34,719 nt of DNA from Alphaproteobacteria bacterium (GTDB lineage: Bacteria > Pseudomonadota > Alphaproteobacteria > SHVW01), in NCBI GenBank assembly GCA_016869645.1, contig VGDO01000043.1, forward strand, positions 1 to 34,719. The letters run 5' to 3'. The notes beneath the pieces are model-generated. The model saw only the letters and a list, made by a program, of their open reading frames with translations. It did no database searches and was not told the origin of the DNA. The stretch's first letter is position 1, and each line of letters opens with the position of its first letter. Both the position numbers and the translations under genes were made by a program. Positions 1-8,014 of this stretch are shown in pieces.

Positions 1-126
1 ATCGGCCAGCGTCGAGGTGTCGAGCTCGACGCCTTCGCGGGCGAAGGTCGCGCTCTGGCGGGTGAGCGGCAGATGCAGGCCGTACTTGGCGAACAGCACA
101 TGCGCCAGCAGCCAGGGCCCGGCCCG
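1..126 (-). mobile_element. IS66-family transposase (TnpC) internal fragment
   Basis: Reading leftwards in the same frame as the adjacent M24 peptidase, about 40 residues match the central part of IS66 TnpC transposases. Recognisable stretches are LLAHVLFAKYGLHLPL, RQSATFAREG and LDTSTLAD, which in full-length TnpC precede the catalytic domain. Neither the start of tnpC, nor tnpA/tnpB, nor a terminal inverted repeat lies between this fragment and the peptidase, so this is not a clean IS insertion edge. The fragment runs off the window. It could be a recombination or deletion product, or a chimeric join at a repeat. The family match is from memory of IS66 proteins and is fairly secure; the exact junction (about 120-130) is inferred. 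Confidence 0.8.
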
Positions 127-810
127 GTACCACGGATTGGTGCGCGGCCCCGAGGTCAGCAGCCGCGTCTCGATCCATTCGCCGCCGAGCTCGGCGTTGG
201 CCTGGTGGAGCACGGACCACAGCCTTTGCTCGGTGATGCCGGGCCTGAGCGCTGCGTGCATGCGGCGCAGACCCTCCTCGCACGCGGCGATCGCCTCGCG
301 CATGGCGGCGATCTCGAGCGGCGATTTGATGACGCGCGCGCGCTCCATGACCTCCTGCCCATCGACCCAGACGAAGCCGTGACCGGCGAGCGCTTCGGCA
401 CCGGGCGGGTCGAGCCGATCGACAGCGATGCGCGTGCGGGGACCGGCGTGCCGGCGCGCCAGCCCGGCGATCTCGTCGGCCCAGCGCCAGGCGCGGTCGG
501 CGGCCGCCTCGCCGGCGGCCATGAAGTACCAGGGCTGCGCCGGGCGGACCTCGTCGAGCGTGGCGAGACCCTGGGCGAGATGCTCGCAATTGCGGAACTC
601 GAAGAGGACGGCATGGCCGTCGGCGCCGAGGAAGAGGTAGCGGCAGGGATTGTGCAGGCCATAGACCTGCATGTTCCGCGCGTCGCTCGCGTAGCGGATG
701 TTGATCGGGTTGAACAGCACGATGGCGCCGATGTCGCGCCGCTCGAGCTCGGCGAGCACGCGCGCCTTGCGCCCTGCGCGCATCGACGCGATGTCGAGGG
801 ATGCGTTCAT
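121..810 (-). pseudogene. M24-family metallopeptidase, DddP-like, C-terminus replaced
   Basis: About 230 residues resemble the N-terminal domain of M24 (creatinase/Xaa-Pro peptidase fold) proteins, closest in memory to the DddP group. Shared stretches include NPINIRYASDARNMQ and GGEWIETRLLTSGPRTNPW. The ATG at 810 overlaps the stop of the upstream dppF-like gene (ATGA), so the gene is the last of the peptide-transport operon. After the Trp-Tyr at about 127-132 the family sequence stops and IS66 transposase sequence begins in the same frame. The expected catalytic metal-binding half (Asp, Asp, His, Glu, Glu ligands) is therefore absent as assembled and the product should be inactive. DddP cleaves DMSP in marine bacteria, but many relatives are uncharacterised, so substrate is not assigned. 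Confidence 0.75.
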
Positions 811-1778
811 GCGAAGTGGCAGGCGGCGAGCTGGCCCTCGGCGACCGGGCGCAGCAGCGGTCGCTCGTCCGCGCAGCGCGCCTCGGCGCGCGGGCAGCGC
901 GCGCGAAAGGGACAGCCCGGATCACCGGGATCGTGGCTGGCGCCGAGCTCGGGAATGCGCTGGCGTCGTGTCCGATGGCGCCGCTCGATCGACGGCACGG
1001 CGTCGAGCAGCGCCAGCGTATAGGGATGCAGCGGCCGGGCGAACACCTGGGCGGCCGGTCCCTGCTCGACGATGCGGCCGAGATACATCACCGCGATCGT
1101 GTCGGTCACATGCTCGACCACGGCAAGGTCGTGGCTGATCAGCATGTAGGTGACGCCGTGGCGCTCCTGCAGATCGAGCATCAGGTTGAGGACTTGGGCC
1201 TGGACCGAGACGTCGAGTGCCGAGACCGGCTCGTCGGCGACGATCAGGTCGGGACGCACGATCAGGGCGCGCGCAATCGCGATGCGCTGGCGCTGGCCGC
1301 CGGAGAACTCATGCGGGTACTTGTCGGAGTCGTCGGGTTTCAGACCGACATCGACGAGCGACTGGACGACCCGCTCACGCCGCTCGGCGCGCGTCGCATG
1401 AGGCTCCAGCGCATCGAGCGGCTCGGCAATGACGCGACCGACCTTGAACCGCGGATCGAGCGAGCCGAACGGGTCCTGGAACACGATCTGGAAATGCCGG
1501 CGCATCGCCATGAGCTCGCCGGAGCCGAGGCCGAACAGGTCGCGCCCGAGCAGCGCGACCGATCCCGCGCTCGGGCGATCGAGCGCCATGACGAGGCGCG
1601 CCAGGGTCGACTTGCCGCAACCGGACTCGCCGACGATGCCGAAGCTGCTGCCGCGCGGAATGGCGAAATCGACGCCGTTCAGCGCATGGACGACGGGGGC
1701 CGGCGCCAGCAGATGGCGGCGCGGCATGGTGAAGCGGCGCGCCAGCCCCGTCACGGTCAGCAACGCCCCTTCCGTCAT
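807..1778 (-). CDS. dppF: Peptide ABC transporter ATP-binding protein, DppF/OppF type
   Basis: A 323-residue cytoplasmic ATPase that would power uptake through the DppB/DppC-type channel encoded just upstream. Visible motifs are Walker A GESGCGKST at residues 50-58, the Q-loop in FQDPFGSLDP, the signature FSGGQRQR, Walker B LIVADEP and the H-loop SHD. The C-terminal Cys-containing extension (CPFRARCPRAEARC) is typical of the oligopeptide/dipeptide subfamily. The ATG at 1778 overlaps the stop of the preceding ATPase gene by 4 bp; an in-frame upstream extension is rejected because it would run into that gene. Its own stop overlaps the M24 peptidase start. Substrate (dipeptide, oligopeptide or other small ligand) cannot be read from the ATPase. 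Confidence 0.93.
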   Translation of the reverse strand: MTEGALLTVTGLARRFTMPRRHLLAPAPVVHALNGVDFAIPRGSSFGIVGESGCGKSTLARLVMALDRPSAGSVALLGRDLFGLGSGELMAMRRHFQIVFQDPFGSLDPRFKVGRVIAEPLDALEPHATRAERRERVVQSLVDVGLKPDDSDKYPHEFSGGQRQRIAIARALIVRPDLIVADEPVSALDVSVQAQVLNLMLDLQERHGVTYMLISHDLAVVEHVTDTIAVMYLGRIVEQGPAAQVFARPLHPYTLALLDAVPSIERRHRTRRQRIPELGASHDPGDPGCPFRARCPRAEARCADERPLLRPVAEGQLAACHFA

Positions 1779-2755
1779 GTCCACTCGCCGACCCGGTGGC
1801 AGAGCGCGTCGTGACTCTCGCCGATCGCGACCAGCGGCGGCGGGCGGCGACAAATCTCGATCGCGTGCGGGCAGCGCGGCGCGAAGGCGCAGCCCGGCGG
1901 CGGCGAGCGCGGGTCCGGCACCAGGCCCGGAATCGTCGCAAGCCGCGCGGCCGTCCCGGCCGCCCTTCCTTGGCCCGCATGACTGGGTCGCGCCTTGAAC
2001 AGGCCCTGGGTGTAGGGGTGCGCGCGTTTCGCGAAGATCGCCTCGGTCGGACCGCTCTCGACGACGCGACCGGCATACATGACGGCGACCCGGTCGGTCA
2101 CCTGGCCGACCACCCCCAGATCATGCGTGATCAATACGAGCGCCATGCCGAGCTCGCGGACCAGCTCGCCGATCAGGTCGAGAATCTGCGCCTGGACGGT
2201 CACGTCGAGCGCGGTGGTCGGCTCGTCCGCCACGAGGATGTCGGGCTTGCAAGCGAGCGCCATGGCGATCATGACGCGCTGGCGCTGGCCGCCCGAGAGC
2301 TGATGCGGGTAGGCGGCCAGCCGCTCGGCAGCCCGGGGCAAGCCCACCATGTCGAGCAGCCGGCGCGCCTCGGCGAGCGCGGCCGTCTCCGCCATGTCGC
2401 GGTGGAGCATGAGCACCTCGGCGACCTGATGTCCCACCGTGTGCACCGGGTTGAGTGCCGTCGTCGGCTCCTGGAAGATCATGGCGAGCCGATCGCCGCG
2501 CAGGCTGCACAGGCGCGCTTCGTCGGCGGCCAGCAGATCCTCGCCGTCGAACAGGATCCGTCCCGCCGTGCGCGCCGCCTCGGGCAGCAGGCCCATGAGG
2601 GCGAGCGCCGTCATGGTCTTGCCGCACCCGGACTCGCCGACAATGCCCAGCGTTTCGCGCCGATCCAGCGTGAAGCCGACATCGTGCACGACGGCGACCG
2701 GGCCCGCGTCGGTCGCCAGCGTGACGTTCAGGCCCTCGACGGCGAGCAGCGTCAT
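1775..2755 (-). CDS. dppD: Peptide ABC transporter ATP-binding protein, DppD/OppD type
   Basis: A 326-residue ATPase, the heterodimer partner of the DppF-like protein. It has Walker [10 protein letters not shown] at residues 40-48, the [16 protein letters not shown]-loop stretch characteristic of OppD/DppD, signature LSGGQRQR, Walker [13 protein letters not shown] and a SHD-like H-loop in LITHDLGVV. The C-terminal domain carries the family Cys pattern ([14 protein letters not shown]). It starts 3 bp after the stop of the permease gene and its stop overlaps the dppF start, so translation is probably coupled. Full family length, no defects seen. Confidence 0.93.
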   Translation of the reverse strand: MTLLAVEGLNVTLATDAGPVAVVHDVGFTLDRRETLGIVGESGCGKTMTALALMGLLPEAARTAGRILFDGEDLLAADEARLCSLRGDRLAMIFQEPTTALNPVHTVGHQVAEVLMLHRDMAETAALAEARRLLDMVGLPRAAERLAAYPHQLSGGQRQRVMIAMALACKPDILVADEPTTALDVTVQAQILDLIGELVRELGMALVLITHDLGVVGQVTDRVAVMYAGRVVESGPTEAIFAKRAHPYTQGLFKARPSHAGQGRAAGTAARLATIPGLVPDPRSPPPGCAFAPRCPHAIEICRRPPPLVAIGESHDALCHRVGEWT

Positions 2756-2758
2756 GGT

Positions 2759-3604
2759 CTAGCGCTTGCGCACGAGCCGCGGGTCGAACGCGTCGCGCAG
2801 TCCGTCGCCCAGAAGATTGAGCCCGAGCACGGCGATCGCAATGGCGACCCCAGGATAGATCGCCTGCTCGGGCACCTCGAACAGATAGCTCTGCGCGTCG
2901 CGCAGCATGCGGCCCCAGCTCGGATAGGGCGGCTGGGCGCCAAGGCCGAGATAGCTGAGGCCGGCCTCGGCCAGGATGGCGAGCGCGAACTGGATGGTCG
3001 CCTGCACGATCAGCACGTTGAGGATGTTGGGCAGGACGTGCTCGACCGTGATGCGCAGTCCGCCCTTGCCGGCGGCGCGCGCCGCCAGGATGTATTCGCG
3101 CGCCCAGATGGCATTGGCGGCCCCGCGCGTCACGCGTGCGAAGACCGGCACGTTGAAGATGGCGATCGCCAGGATGGCGTTGATCGCGCCCGGGCCCCAG
3201 AGCGCCGTGATCATGATCGCCGTCAGCACGGCGGGAAAGGCGAAGGCGAGATCGCTCATGCGCATGAGCAGCTCCTCGATCCAGCCGCGCCGCGCCGACG
3301 CCAGCAGGCCGAGCGCCGTGCCGAAGGTCACGCTGGCGCTGACCGCGACCACGCCGACCGCGATCGAGTTGCGCGCGCCGACCATGATCATGGAGAACAC
3401 GTCGCGGCCGAAATGGTCGGTGCCGAACCAATGCTGCGCCGACATCGGCCGGAACTTGGCCGCGACGTCGATCAGGATCGCCGAATGCGGCGTCCAGAAA
3501 AAGGAAACGAGCGCGGTCAGGCCGACGAGCCCGGTCAGTGCGATGCCGATCGCAAAATTGCCGTAGCGGAAGAAGCGGCCGATCGACACGACGGCGGTGC
3601 TCAT
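2759..3604 (-). CDS. dppC: Peptide ABC transporter permease, DppC type
   Basis: A 281-residue inner-membrane permease of the DppC/OppC family. An N-terminal transmembrane segment (about residues 15-37) is followed by the periplasmic motif HWFGTDHFGRDVFS, which is diagnostic for DppC-type subunits, then the usual core membrane helices. The EAA loop that docks the ATPases is visible as YILAARAAGKGG...HVLPNIL, and the C-terminus has the family ending GDGLRDAFDPR. The ATG at 3604 forms a 4-bp ATGA overlap with the stop of dppB, which fixes the start. Partner of DppB in the translocation pore. Confidence 0.93.
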   Translation of the reverse strand: MSTAVVSIGRFFRYGNFAIGIALTGLVGLTALVSFFWTPHSAILIDVAAKFRPMSAQHWFGTDHFGRDVFSMIMVGARNSIAVGVVAVSASVTFGTALGLLASARRGWIEELLMRMSDLAFAFPAVLTAIMITALWGPGAINAILAIAIFNVPVFARVTRGAANAIWAREYILAARAAGKGGLRITVEHVLPNILNVLIVQATIQFALAILAEAGLSYLGLGAQPPYPSWGRMLRDAQSYLFEVPEQAIYPGVAIAIAVLGLNLLGDGLRDAFDPRLVRKR

Positions 3605-4548
3605 CGCGCCGTCCTCAGCCGTGGATCGATCACGACGTAAAGCAGATCGATCACGAAGTTGATGATCACCACCTTGGCGACCATCAGCATCACGACGTCC
3701 TTGACCACGACGAGGTCGCGCTGCGAGATCGACTGGAAGATCAGGCGGCCGAGACCCGGCAGATAGAACACGTTCTCGATGATGATCGTGCCGGACAGCA
3801 GGAAGGCGAACTGCAATCCCATCACGGTCACGACCGGGATGAGCGCGTTGCGCAGGCCGTGGCGCCACAGCGCGGCGCGCTTGCTCAAGCCCTTGGCGCG
3901 TGCGGTCCGGACATAGTCCTCGCGCAGCACGTCGAGCACCGAGGAACGCGTGACCCGCGCCAGAATCGCCGACTGCACGATGGCCAGCGACACGGCGGGC
4001 AGGAGCAGCGCCTGGAAGGAGGCAAGCGCATCGTCCTCCCAGCCGGGAAAGCCGCCGGCGTTGAACCAGCCGAGCGTCACGGCGAACAGCAGCACGAGCA
4101 GGATGCCGAACCAGAAGTTCGGCATGGCGATGCCGAGCTGGGCGAACAGCATCACGCCCCAATCGCCCGGCCGGTTGTGATGCGCGGCAGCGAACACGCC
4201 AGCCGCCAGCGCGATGATCGTGGTCAGCAGCATGGCGATCAGCGCGAGCGGCACCGTGACGGCGAGCCGCTCCACGATCAGTTCGAGCACGGGTACCGAA
4301 TAGGTGTAGCTCTCGCCGAGATTCCCGGTCGCGAAGCCGAGCAGCCAGTCGAAGTAGCGCACCGTCGTCGGTCGCTCGAGGCCGAGCTTCTCGCGCAGCC
4401 GCGCCACCGCATCGGGCTCGGCGTCGACGCCGAGCATGACCTGGGCCGGGTCGCCCGGCAGTACTTCGAGCACGACGAAAACGACGATCGAAGTCGCCAG
4501 CAGCGTCGCCAGGAACGCCAGCAGACGCCGGACGATGACAGCGCTCAT
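3601..4548 (-). CDS. dppB: Peptide ABC transporter permease, DppB type
   Basis: A 315-residue inner-membrane permease. The first helix (about residues 8-30) precedes the family motif LPGDPAQVMLG, and the EAA loop YVRTARAKGLSKRAALWRHG is clear, followed by FLLSGTIIIENVFYLPGLG and a C-terminal helix ending in VVIDPRLR. The ATG at 4548 overlaps the stop of the surE gene by 4 bp (ATGA). The long in-frame extension upstream lies over surE in another frame and is not coding. It forms the channel with the DppC-type subunit. Confidence 0.93.
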   Translation of the reverse strand: MSAVIVRRLLAFLATLLATSIVVFVVLEVLPGDPAQVMLGVDAEPDAVARLREKLGLERPTTVRYFDWLLGFATGNLGESYTYSVPVLELIVERLAVTVPLALIAMLLTTIIALAAGVFAAAHHNRPGDWGVMLFAQLGIAMPNFWFGILLVLLFAVTLGWFNAGGFPGWEDDALASFQALLLPAVSLAIVQSAILARVTRSSVLDVLREDYVRTARAKGLSKRAALWRHGLRNALIPVVTVMGLQFAFLLSGTIIIENVFYLPGLGRLIFQSISQRDLVVVKDVVMLMVAKVVIINFVIDLLYVVIDPRLRTAR

Positions 4549-5441
4549 TTGCGCTTGCGGCCGGGCGCCGTTCGGGACTTGCGCCGGTGCGATGCCGGCG
4601 AGCTGCGGGGTGCCGAATGCGCCAGGACTCCCGCCAGCGTGCGGATGGTCGGCGCATGCGTCATGTCCATCTGGATCGGCGTCAGCGCAATGCCGCGATG
4701 GTTGAGCGCAGCGAGGTCGGTTCCGGTCAGCGCCTCGTCCTCGGGCCTCAAGCCCGCAATCCAGTAATAGGGTCGGCCGCGCGGATCGGTGCCGGCGACC
4801 AGGTGATTGCCGGTCTTGCGCCGGCCCTGGCGCGAGACGATGACGCGGCTCACGGCATCGGGCGGCACGGCCGGGAAATTGACGTTGATCAGCACGCCGG
4901 ACGGCCAGCCGGCACCGACCAGCCGGCGAATGACGTCGGCAGCGTGCAGCTCGGCCGTCTCCCAGTGCGGCTTCTCGCCCGGCATGACGTCCTGGCTCAA
5001 GGCAATCGCCGGGACGCCGAGCAGCGTCGCCTCCATCGCGGCAGCGACCGTGCCGGAATAGGTCACGTCCTCGCCGACATTGCCGCCGCGGTTGACACCC
5101 GACAGCACGAGATCGGGCGGATGATCCCTGAGCAGGTGATTGACGGCGAGCATGACGCAATCGGTCGGCGTGCCGTCGACCGCGAAGCGCCGATCCGTGA
5201 TCTCACGGATGCGCAGCGGGCGCGACAGCGTCAGCGAATGGCCGGCCGCCGACTGCTCTTCTTGGGGCGCCACGACCCAGACGTCGCGCGACAGCGCGTG
5301 CGCCACCGACTCCAGGACCTTGATGCCCGGCGCGTCGATGCCGTCGTCGTTGGCGACGAGGATGCGCGCGCCGGCGAGATCGAGCGGCCAGGTCGGCGCG
5401 CCGAATCCAGGCCGGCGCGCCGCCCGACCCTGCTGCGTCAC
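4545..5441 (-). CDS. surE: 5'-nucleotidase SurE
   Basis: SurE is a cytoplasmic metal-dependent phosphatase acting on nucleoside 5'-monophosphates and polyphosphate. The active-site set is complete: the Asp pair in ILVANDDGIDAPG (D32, D33), Ser in EEQSAAGHS (S64) and Asn in SGVNRGGN (N117). A GTG at 5441 overlaps the stop of the upstream binding-protein gene (GTGA), giving 298 residues; family proteins usually begin near the ILVANDDG strand, so about 24 N-terminal residues are extra. The C-terminus carries a basic tail of about 20 residues (RRKSRTAPGRKRK). It is unusual to find surE between a peptide-binding protein and its permeases, rather than beside pcm or nlpD. The start codon is inferred from coupling. 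Confidence 0.9.
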   Translation of the reverse strand: MTQQGRAARRPGFGAPTWPLDLAGARILVANDDGIDAPGIKVLESVAHALSRDVWVVAPQEEQSAAGHSLTLSRPLRIREITDRRFAVDGTPTDCVMLAVNHLLRDHPPDLVLSGVNRGGNVGEDVTYSGTVAAAMEATLLGVPAIALSQDVMPGEKPHWETAELHAADVIRRLVGAGWPSGVLINVNFPAVPPDAVSRVIVSRQGRRKTGNHLVAGTDPRGRPYYWIAGLRPEDEALTGTDLAALNHRGIALTPIQMDMTHAPTIRTLAGVLAHSAPRSSPASHRRKSRTAPGRKRK

Positions 5442-6931
5442 TTCGTCCAATGAACGTCCGTCAGGTCGTTGCTGGGCGACGGGCTGTTCTCCCAAAGACC
5501 CACGAGATTGGCGTTCCACACGCCGATCTTGGGCAGCTGGAACAAGAACACGTTGACCGCATCGAGCGCCAGCTGCTTCTGGATGTCCTGCAGCACGGCG
5601 TTGCGCTGGGCGGTGCTGCCCGCCTGGTCGGCCGAGACGACGAGCTCGGCGATGCGCTTGTTGTTCGCATAGTTCCAGTAGTAGTTCTCGCGGCCGTAGC
5701 GGTCGTAGTCGAGCGCTTCGACGTGGCTGATGATGGTCAGCTCGTAGTCCTTGCGCGACAGCACCTGATCGAGCCACTGCGCCCACTCGAGCGGCTCGAG
5801 CTTGGCCTGAATGCCGACCCGCTCGAGCTGCTGGGCGATGATCTCGCCGCCCTTGCGGGCGTATTGCGGCGGCGGCAGACGCAGCGTCAGCGCGAAGCCG
5901 TTGGGATATCCCGCCTCGGCCAGGAGCGTCTTGGCCTTGGCCGGATCATGCGGGTAGAGGCCGGTCAGATCGACATAGGCCGGATGCAGCGGCGAGAAAT
6001 GGCTGCCGATCGGCACGCCATAGCCGCTCATGACGCCGTCGATGACGGCGCGCCGGTCGACCGCGTGGCTAAGCGCGCGGCGGACCCGCACGTCGTCGAA
6101 CGGCTTCTTGCCGTTGTTGATCGAGACGATGGTCTCGCCCTCGGTCATTCCGACCGAAACCTTGAACCGCTTGTCCTTCTTGAAGCGCTCGACGCTTTCG
6201 GTCGGCACGCCGAGCGGGAAGGCGTCGAGATCGCCGGCCAAGAGCGCGTTGACGATGGCGTTCGGGTCGGGAATGAAGCGGAAGGTTGCGCGGTTGAGCC
6301 TGATCTTGTCCTTGTCGCGGAAGTCCTGGTTCTTGACCAGCTCGACGCGGTCGCCCTTGACCCAGCGCGAGAACTTGAACGGCCCGGTGCCGACCGGGTT
6401 GGTCTTGTTGGTCGGCACCGTCTTCTCCGACACGATCGACGAATCGCCGAGCGCGAGCACATAGGGCAGGGTGAAGAACGGGTTCTTCAGCGTGAAGACA
6501 GCGATATCGGGAGCGGGCGCCGTCACCTTGTCGATCGCGCGGTAGAGGTTGCGGCCGGGATTGCCGCCCTCGGGCGACATGGCGCGCGAGATCGAATAGA
6601 CGACATCGGCCGAGCTGAAGGGCGAGCCGTCATGGAATTTGACGCCGCGCCGGAGCTTGAAGGTGTAGGTCTTGCCGTCCTCCGAGACGGTCCAGCTCTC
6701 GGCCAGCGCCGGCTTGACCGATCCGTCGGCGCTGACGCGGGTCAGCCCTTCCATCAGGTTGTTGGTGACGATTTCCTTGATGGCGGCGGCGGGGCTCGCC
6801 GTCGGGTCGAGTACCGGCGGCTCGAGCGTCATGCCGAGGCGGACGCTGTCCCTGGTTGCCGACAGGGTCGGCGTTCCGACGCCGACCGCAGCGATGATCG
6901 CCGCGACGGCGACGACGAATGTCTTGGTCAC
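5438..6931 (-). CDS. dppA: Periplasmic peptide-binding protein, DppA/SBP_bac_5 family
   Basis: An extracytoplasmic solute-binding protein of the DppA/OppA family that captures ligand for the downstream permease. The N-terminus (MTKTFVVAVAAIIAAVG) is a signal peptide. Family hallmarks are LEPPVLDPT, the stretch from LAESWTVSEDGKTYTF to RRGVKFHDGSPF, VGTGPFKF near the middle and YPNGFALTLRLPP. The GTG at 6931 is preceded by AGGGAGG at a 6-base spacing, which favours it over the GTG six codons upstream. The product is about 497 residues, normal for the family. The peptidase genes on either side suggest peptide-like ligands, but this family also binds opines, nickel complexes and glycosides. Confidence 0.9.
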   Translation of the reverse strand: MTKTFVVAVAAIIAAVGVGTPTLSATRDSVRLGMTLEPPVLDPTASPAAAIKEIVTNNLMEGLTRVSADGSVKPALAESWTVSEDGKTYTFKLRRGVKFHDGSPFSSADVVYSISRAMSPEGGNPGRNLYRAIDKVTAPAPDIAVFTLKNPFFTLPYVLALGDSSIVSEKTVPTNKTNPVGTGPFKFSRWVKGDRVELVKNQDFRDKDKIRLNRATFRFIPDPNAIVNALLAGDLDAFPLGVPTESVERFKKDKRFKVSVGMTEGETIVSINNGKKPFDDVRVRRALSHAVDRRAVIDGVMSGYGVPIGSHFSPLHPAYVDLTGLYPHDPAKAKTLLAEAGYPNGFALTLRLPPPQYARKGGEIIAQQLERVGIQAKLEPLEWAQWLDQVLSRKDYELTIISHVEALDYDRYGRENYYWNYANNKRIAELVVSADQAGSTAQRNAVLQDIQKQLALDAVNVFLFQLPKIGVWNANLVGLWENSPSPSNDLTDVHWTK

Positions 6932-6973
6932 CCGATTCCTCCCTCTCACGATGAGCTCCTCGATCGGTCGTCC

Positions 6974-8014
6974 TTAGTCCCTGGTCTCGCCCTTGGTCGC
7001 GTGACGCGACCGGTAGCCGGGCATGGCGCCTAGCGAATCGGCTTCGTAGACCGCCCGCATCACCGCCCGCGCGAGGCAGTCGGCAGCGAGTGCCCCCACG
7101 CGCAGCAATTCAGATGGGCCGGCCAACATGAAGCGGCCCGTGGCCAGGCAGAAGACTGTATCACCGTCATAAGGCGTGTGCACAGGCCGGATGGCGCGCG
7201 CCAGGCCGTCCTGCGCCATGATCGCGACGCGCGTGGCGTCCGCCTTGTCGAGACGCGCATTGGTCGCCACGACAGCGATCGTCGTGTTGGAGACCGGCGC
7301 GCCGATCATGCTGCGCGCATCGAGCGGCGTCTTGCACTCGGGCTCGAGATCGATCGGCGGAGCGAGATCGGGCGGACCGAGCCCGCCCAGTTCGCCTCCC
7401 TGTTCCAGATACCAGGCCCAGAAATGGCGCAGGCCGGGCATGGTGACCGAGCCGAACGAATTGACCGCGACGATGGCGCCGACCTGGAGCCCCGCGGGGG
7501 TCACCGACGACGCACTACCAAGACCGCCCTTGAGGCGGCCGGCGCCCGCGCCGAGCCCCGCGCCGGCATTGCCGAGCGCGAAGCGCTGGCCGGCGTTGGC
7601 GGCGGCGGCGATGCCGAGCCGTCGATAGGGCGGTTCCTCGCCCCAGCTCTTATCGCCGCCATTGGCGAGGTCGAACAGGATCGCACCCGGCACGATCGGC
7701 ACCGGACCGGCGCGTGTCGGGTAGCCGCGGCCCTGCGCGGCGAGCCATTGCGTGACGCCGTCGCCGGCAGCCAGCCCGAAGGCCGATCCGCCGCTCAGCA
7801 CCACGGCATCGATCTGATCGACGCGGCAGGTTGCCGCCAGCAGGTCGGTCTCGCGCGTGCCCGGCCCGCCGCCGCGCACGTCGACGCCGGCGGCGCAGGC
7901 CATGTCGGTCAGGATCACCGTCGTGCCGGTCATGGCGCGCCGGTCTTCGGCATTGCCGACGCGGATGCCCTCGACGTCGGTGATCAGGTTGAGCGGCCCA
8001 GGCTTGATGCTCAT
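6974..8014 (-). CDS. P1-family aminopeptidase (DmpA/L-aminopeptidase-D-esterase family)
   Basis: A 346-residue protein of peptidase family P1, whose members are made as precursors that self-cleave to expose an N-terminal nucleophile and then remove N-terminal residues from peptides or amides. Recognisable motifs are TDVEGIRVGN at the start, VDVRGGGPGTRETDLL (46-59), VLSGGSAFGL, GLGSASS and SNTTIAVVATNARLDK. The expected autocleavage bond would be N243-T244, by analogy with family members that use Asn-Thr or Gly-Ser. The ATG at 8014 overlaps the stop of the TPR gene (ATGA). A 42-bp gap holding a ribosome site separates it from the binding-protein gene. No signal peptide is visible, so it is probably cytoplasmic and acts on imported peptides. 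Confidence 0.88.
   Translation of the reverse strand: MSIKPGPLNLITDVEGIRVGNAEDRRAMTGTTVILTDMACAAGVDVRGGGPGTRETDLLAATCRVDQIDAVVLSGGSAFGLAAGDGVTQWLAAQGRGYPTRAGPVPIVPGAILFDLANGGDKSWGEEPPYRRLGIAAAANAGQRFALGNAGAGLGAGAGRLKGGLGSASSVTPAGLQVGAIVAVNSFGSVTMPGLRHFWAWYLEQGGELGGLGPPDLAPPIDLEPECKTPLDARSMIGAPVSNTTIAVVATNARLDKADATRVAIMAQDGLARAIRPVHTPYDGDTVFCLATGRFMLAGPSELLRVGALAADCLARAVMRAVYEADSLGAMPGYRSRHATKGETRD

Noticed and set aside
1..810. Intact DMSP lyase (dddP)
   Set aside because: Only the N-terminal half is present; the metal-binding half is replaced by transposase sequence, and similarity to DddP does not prove that activity.
1796..3640. 614-codon plus-strand open frame
   Set aside because: It lies opposite three intact peptide-transporter genes. 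Its His/Arg/Asp/Gln-rich composition is the usual mirror of GC-rich codon use.
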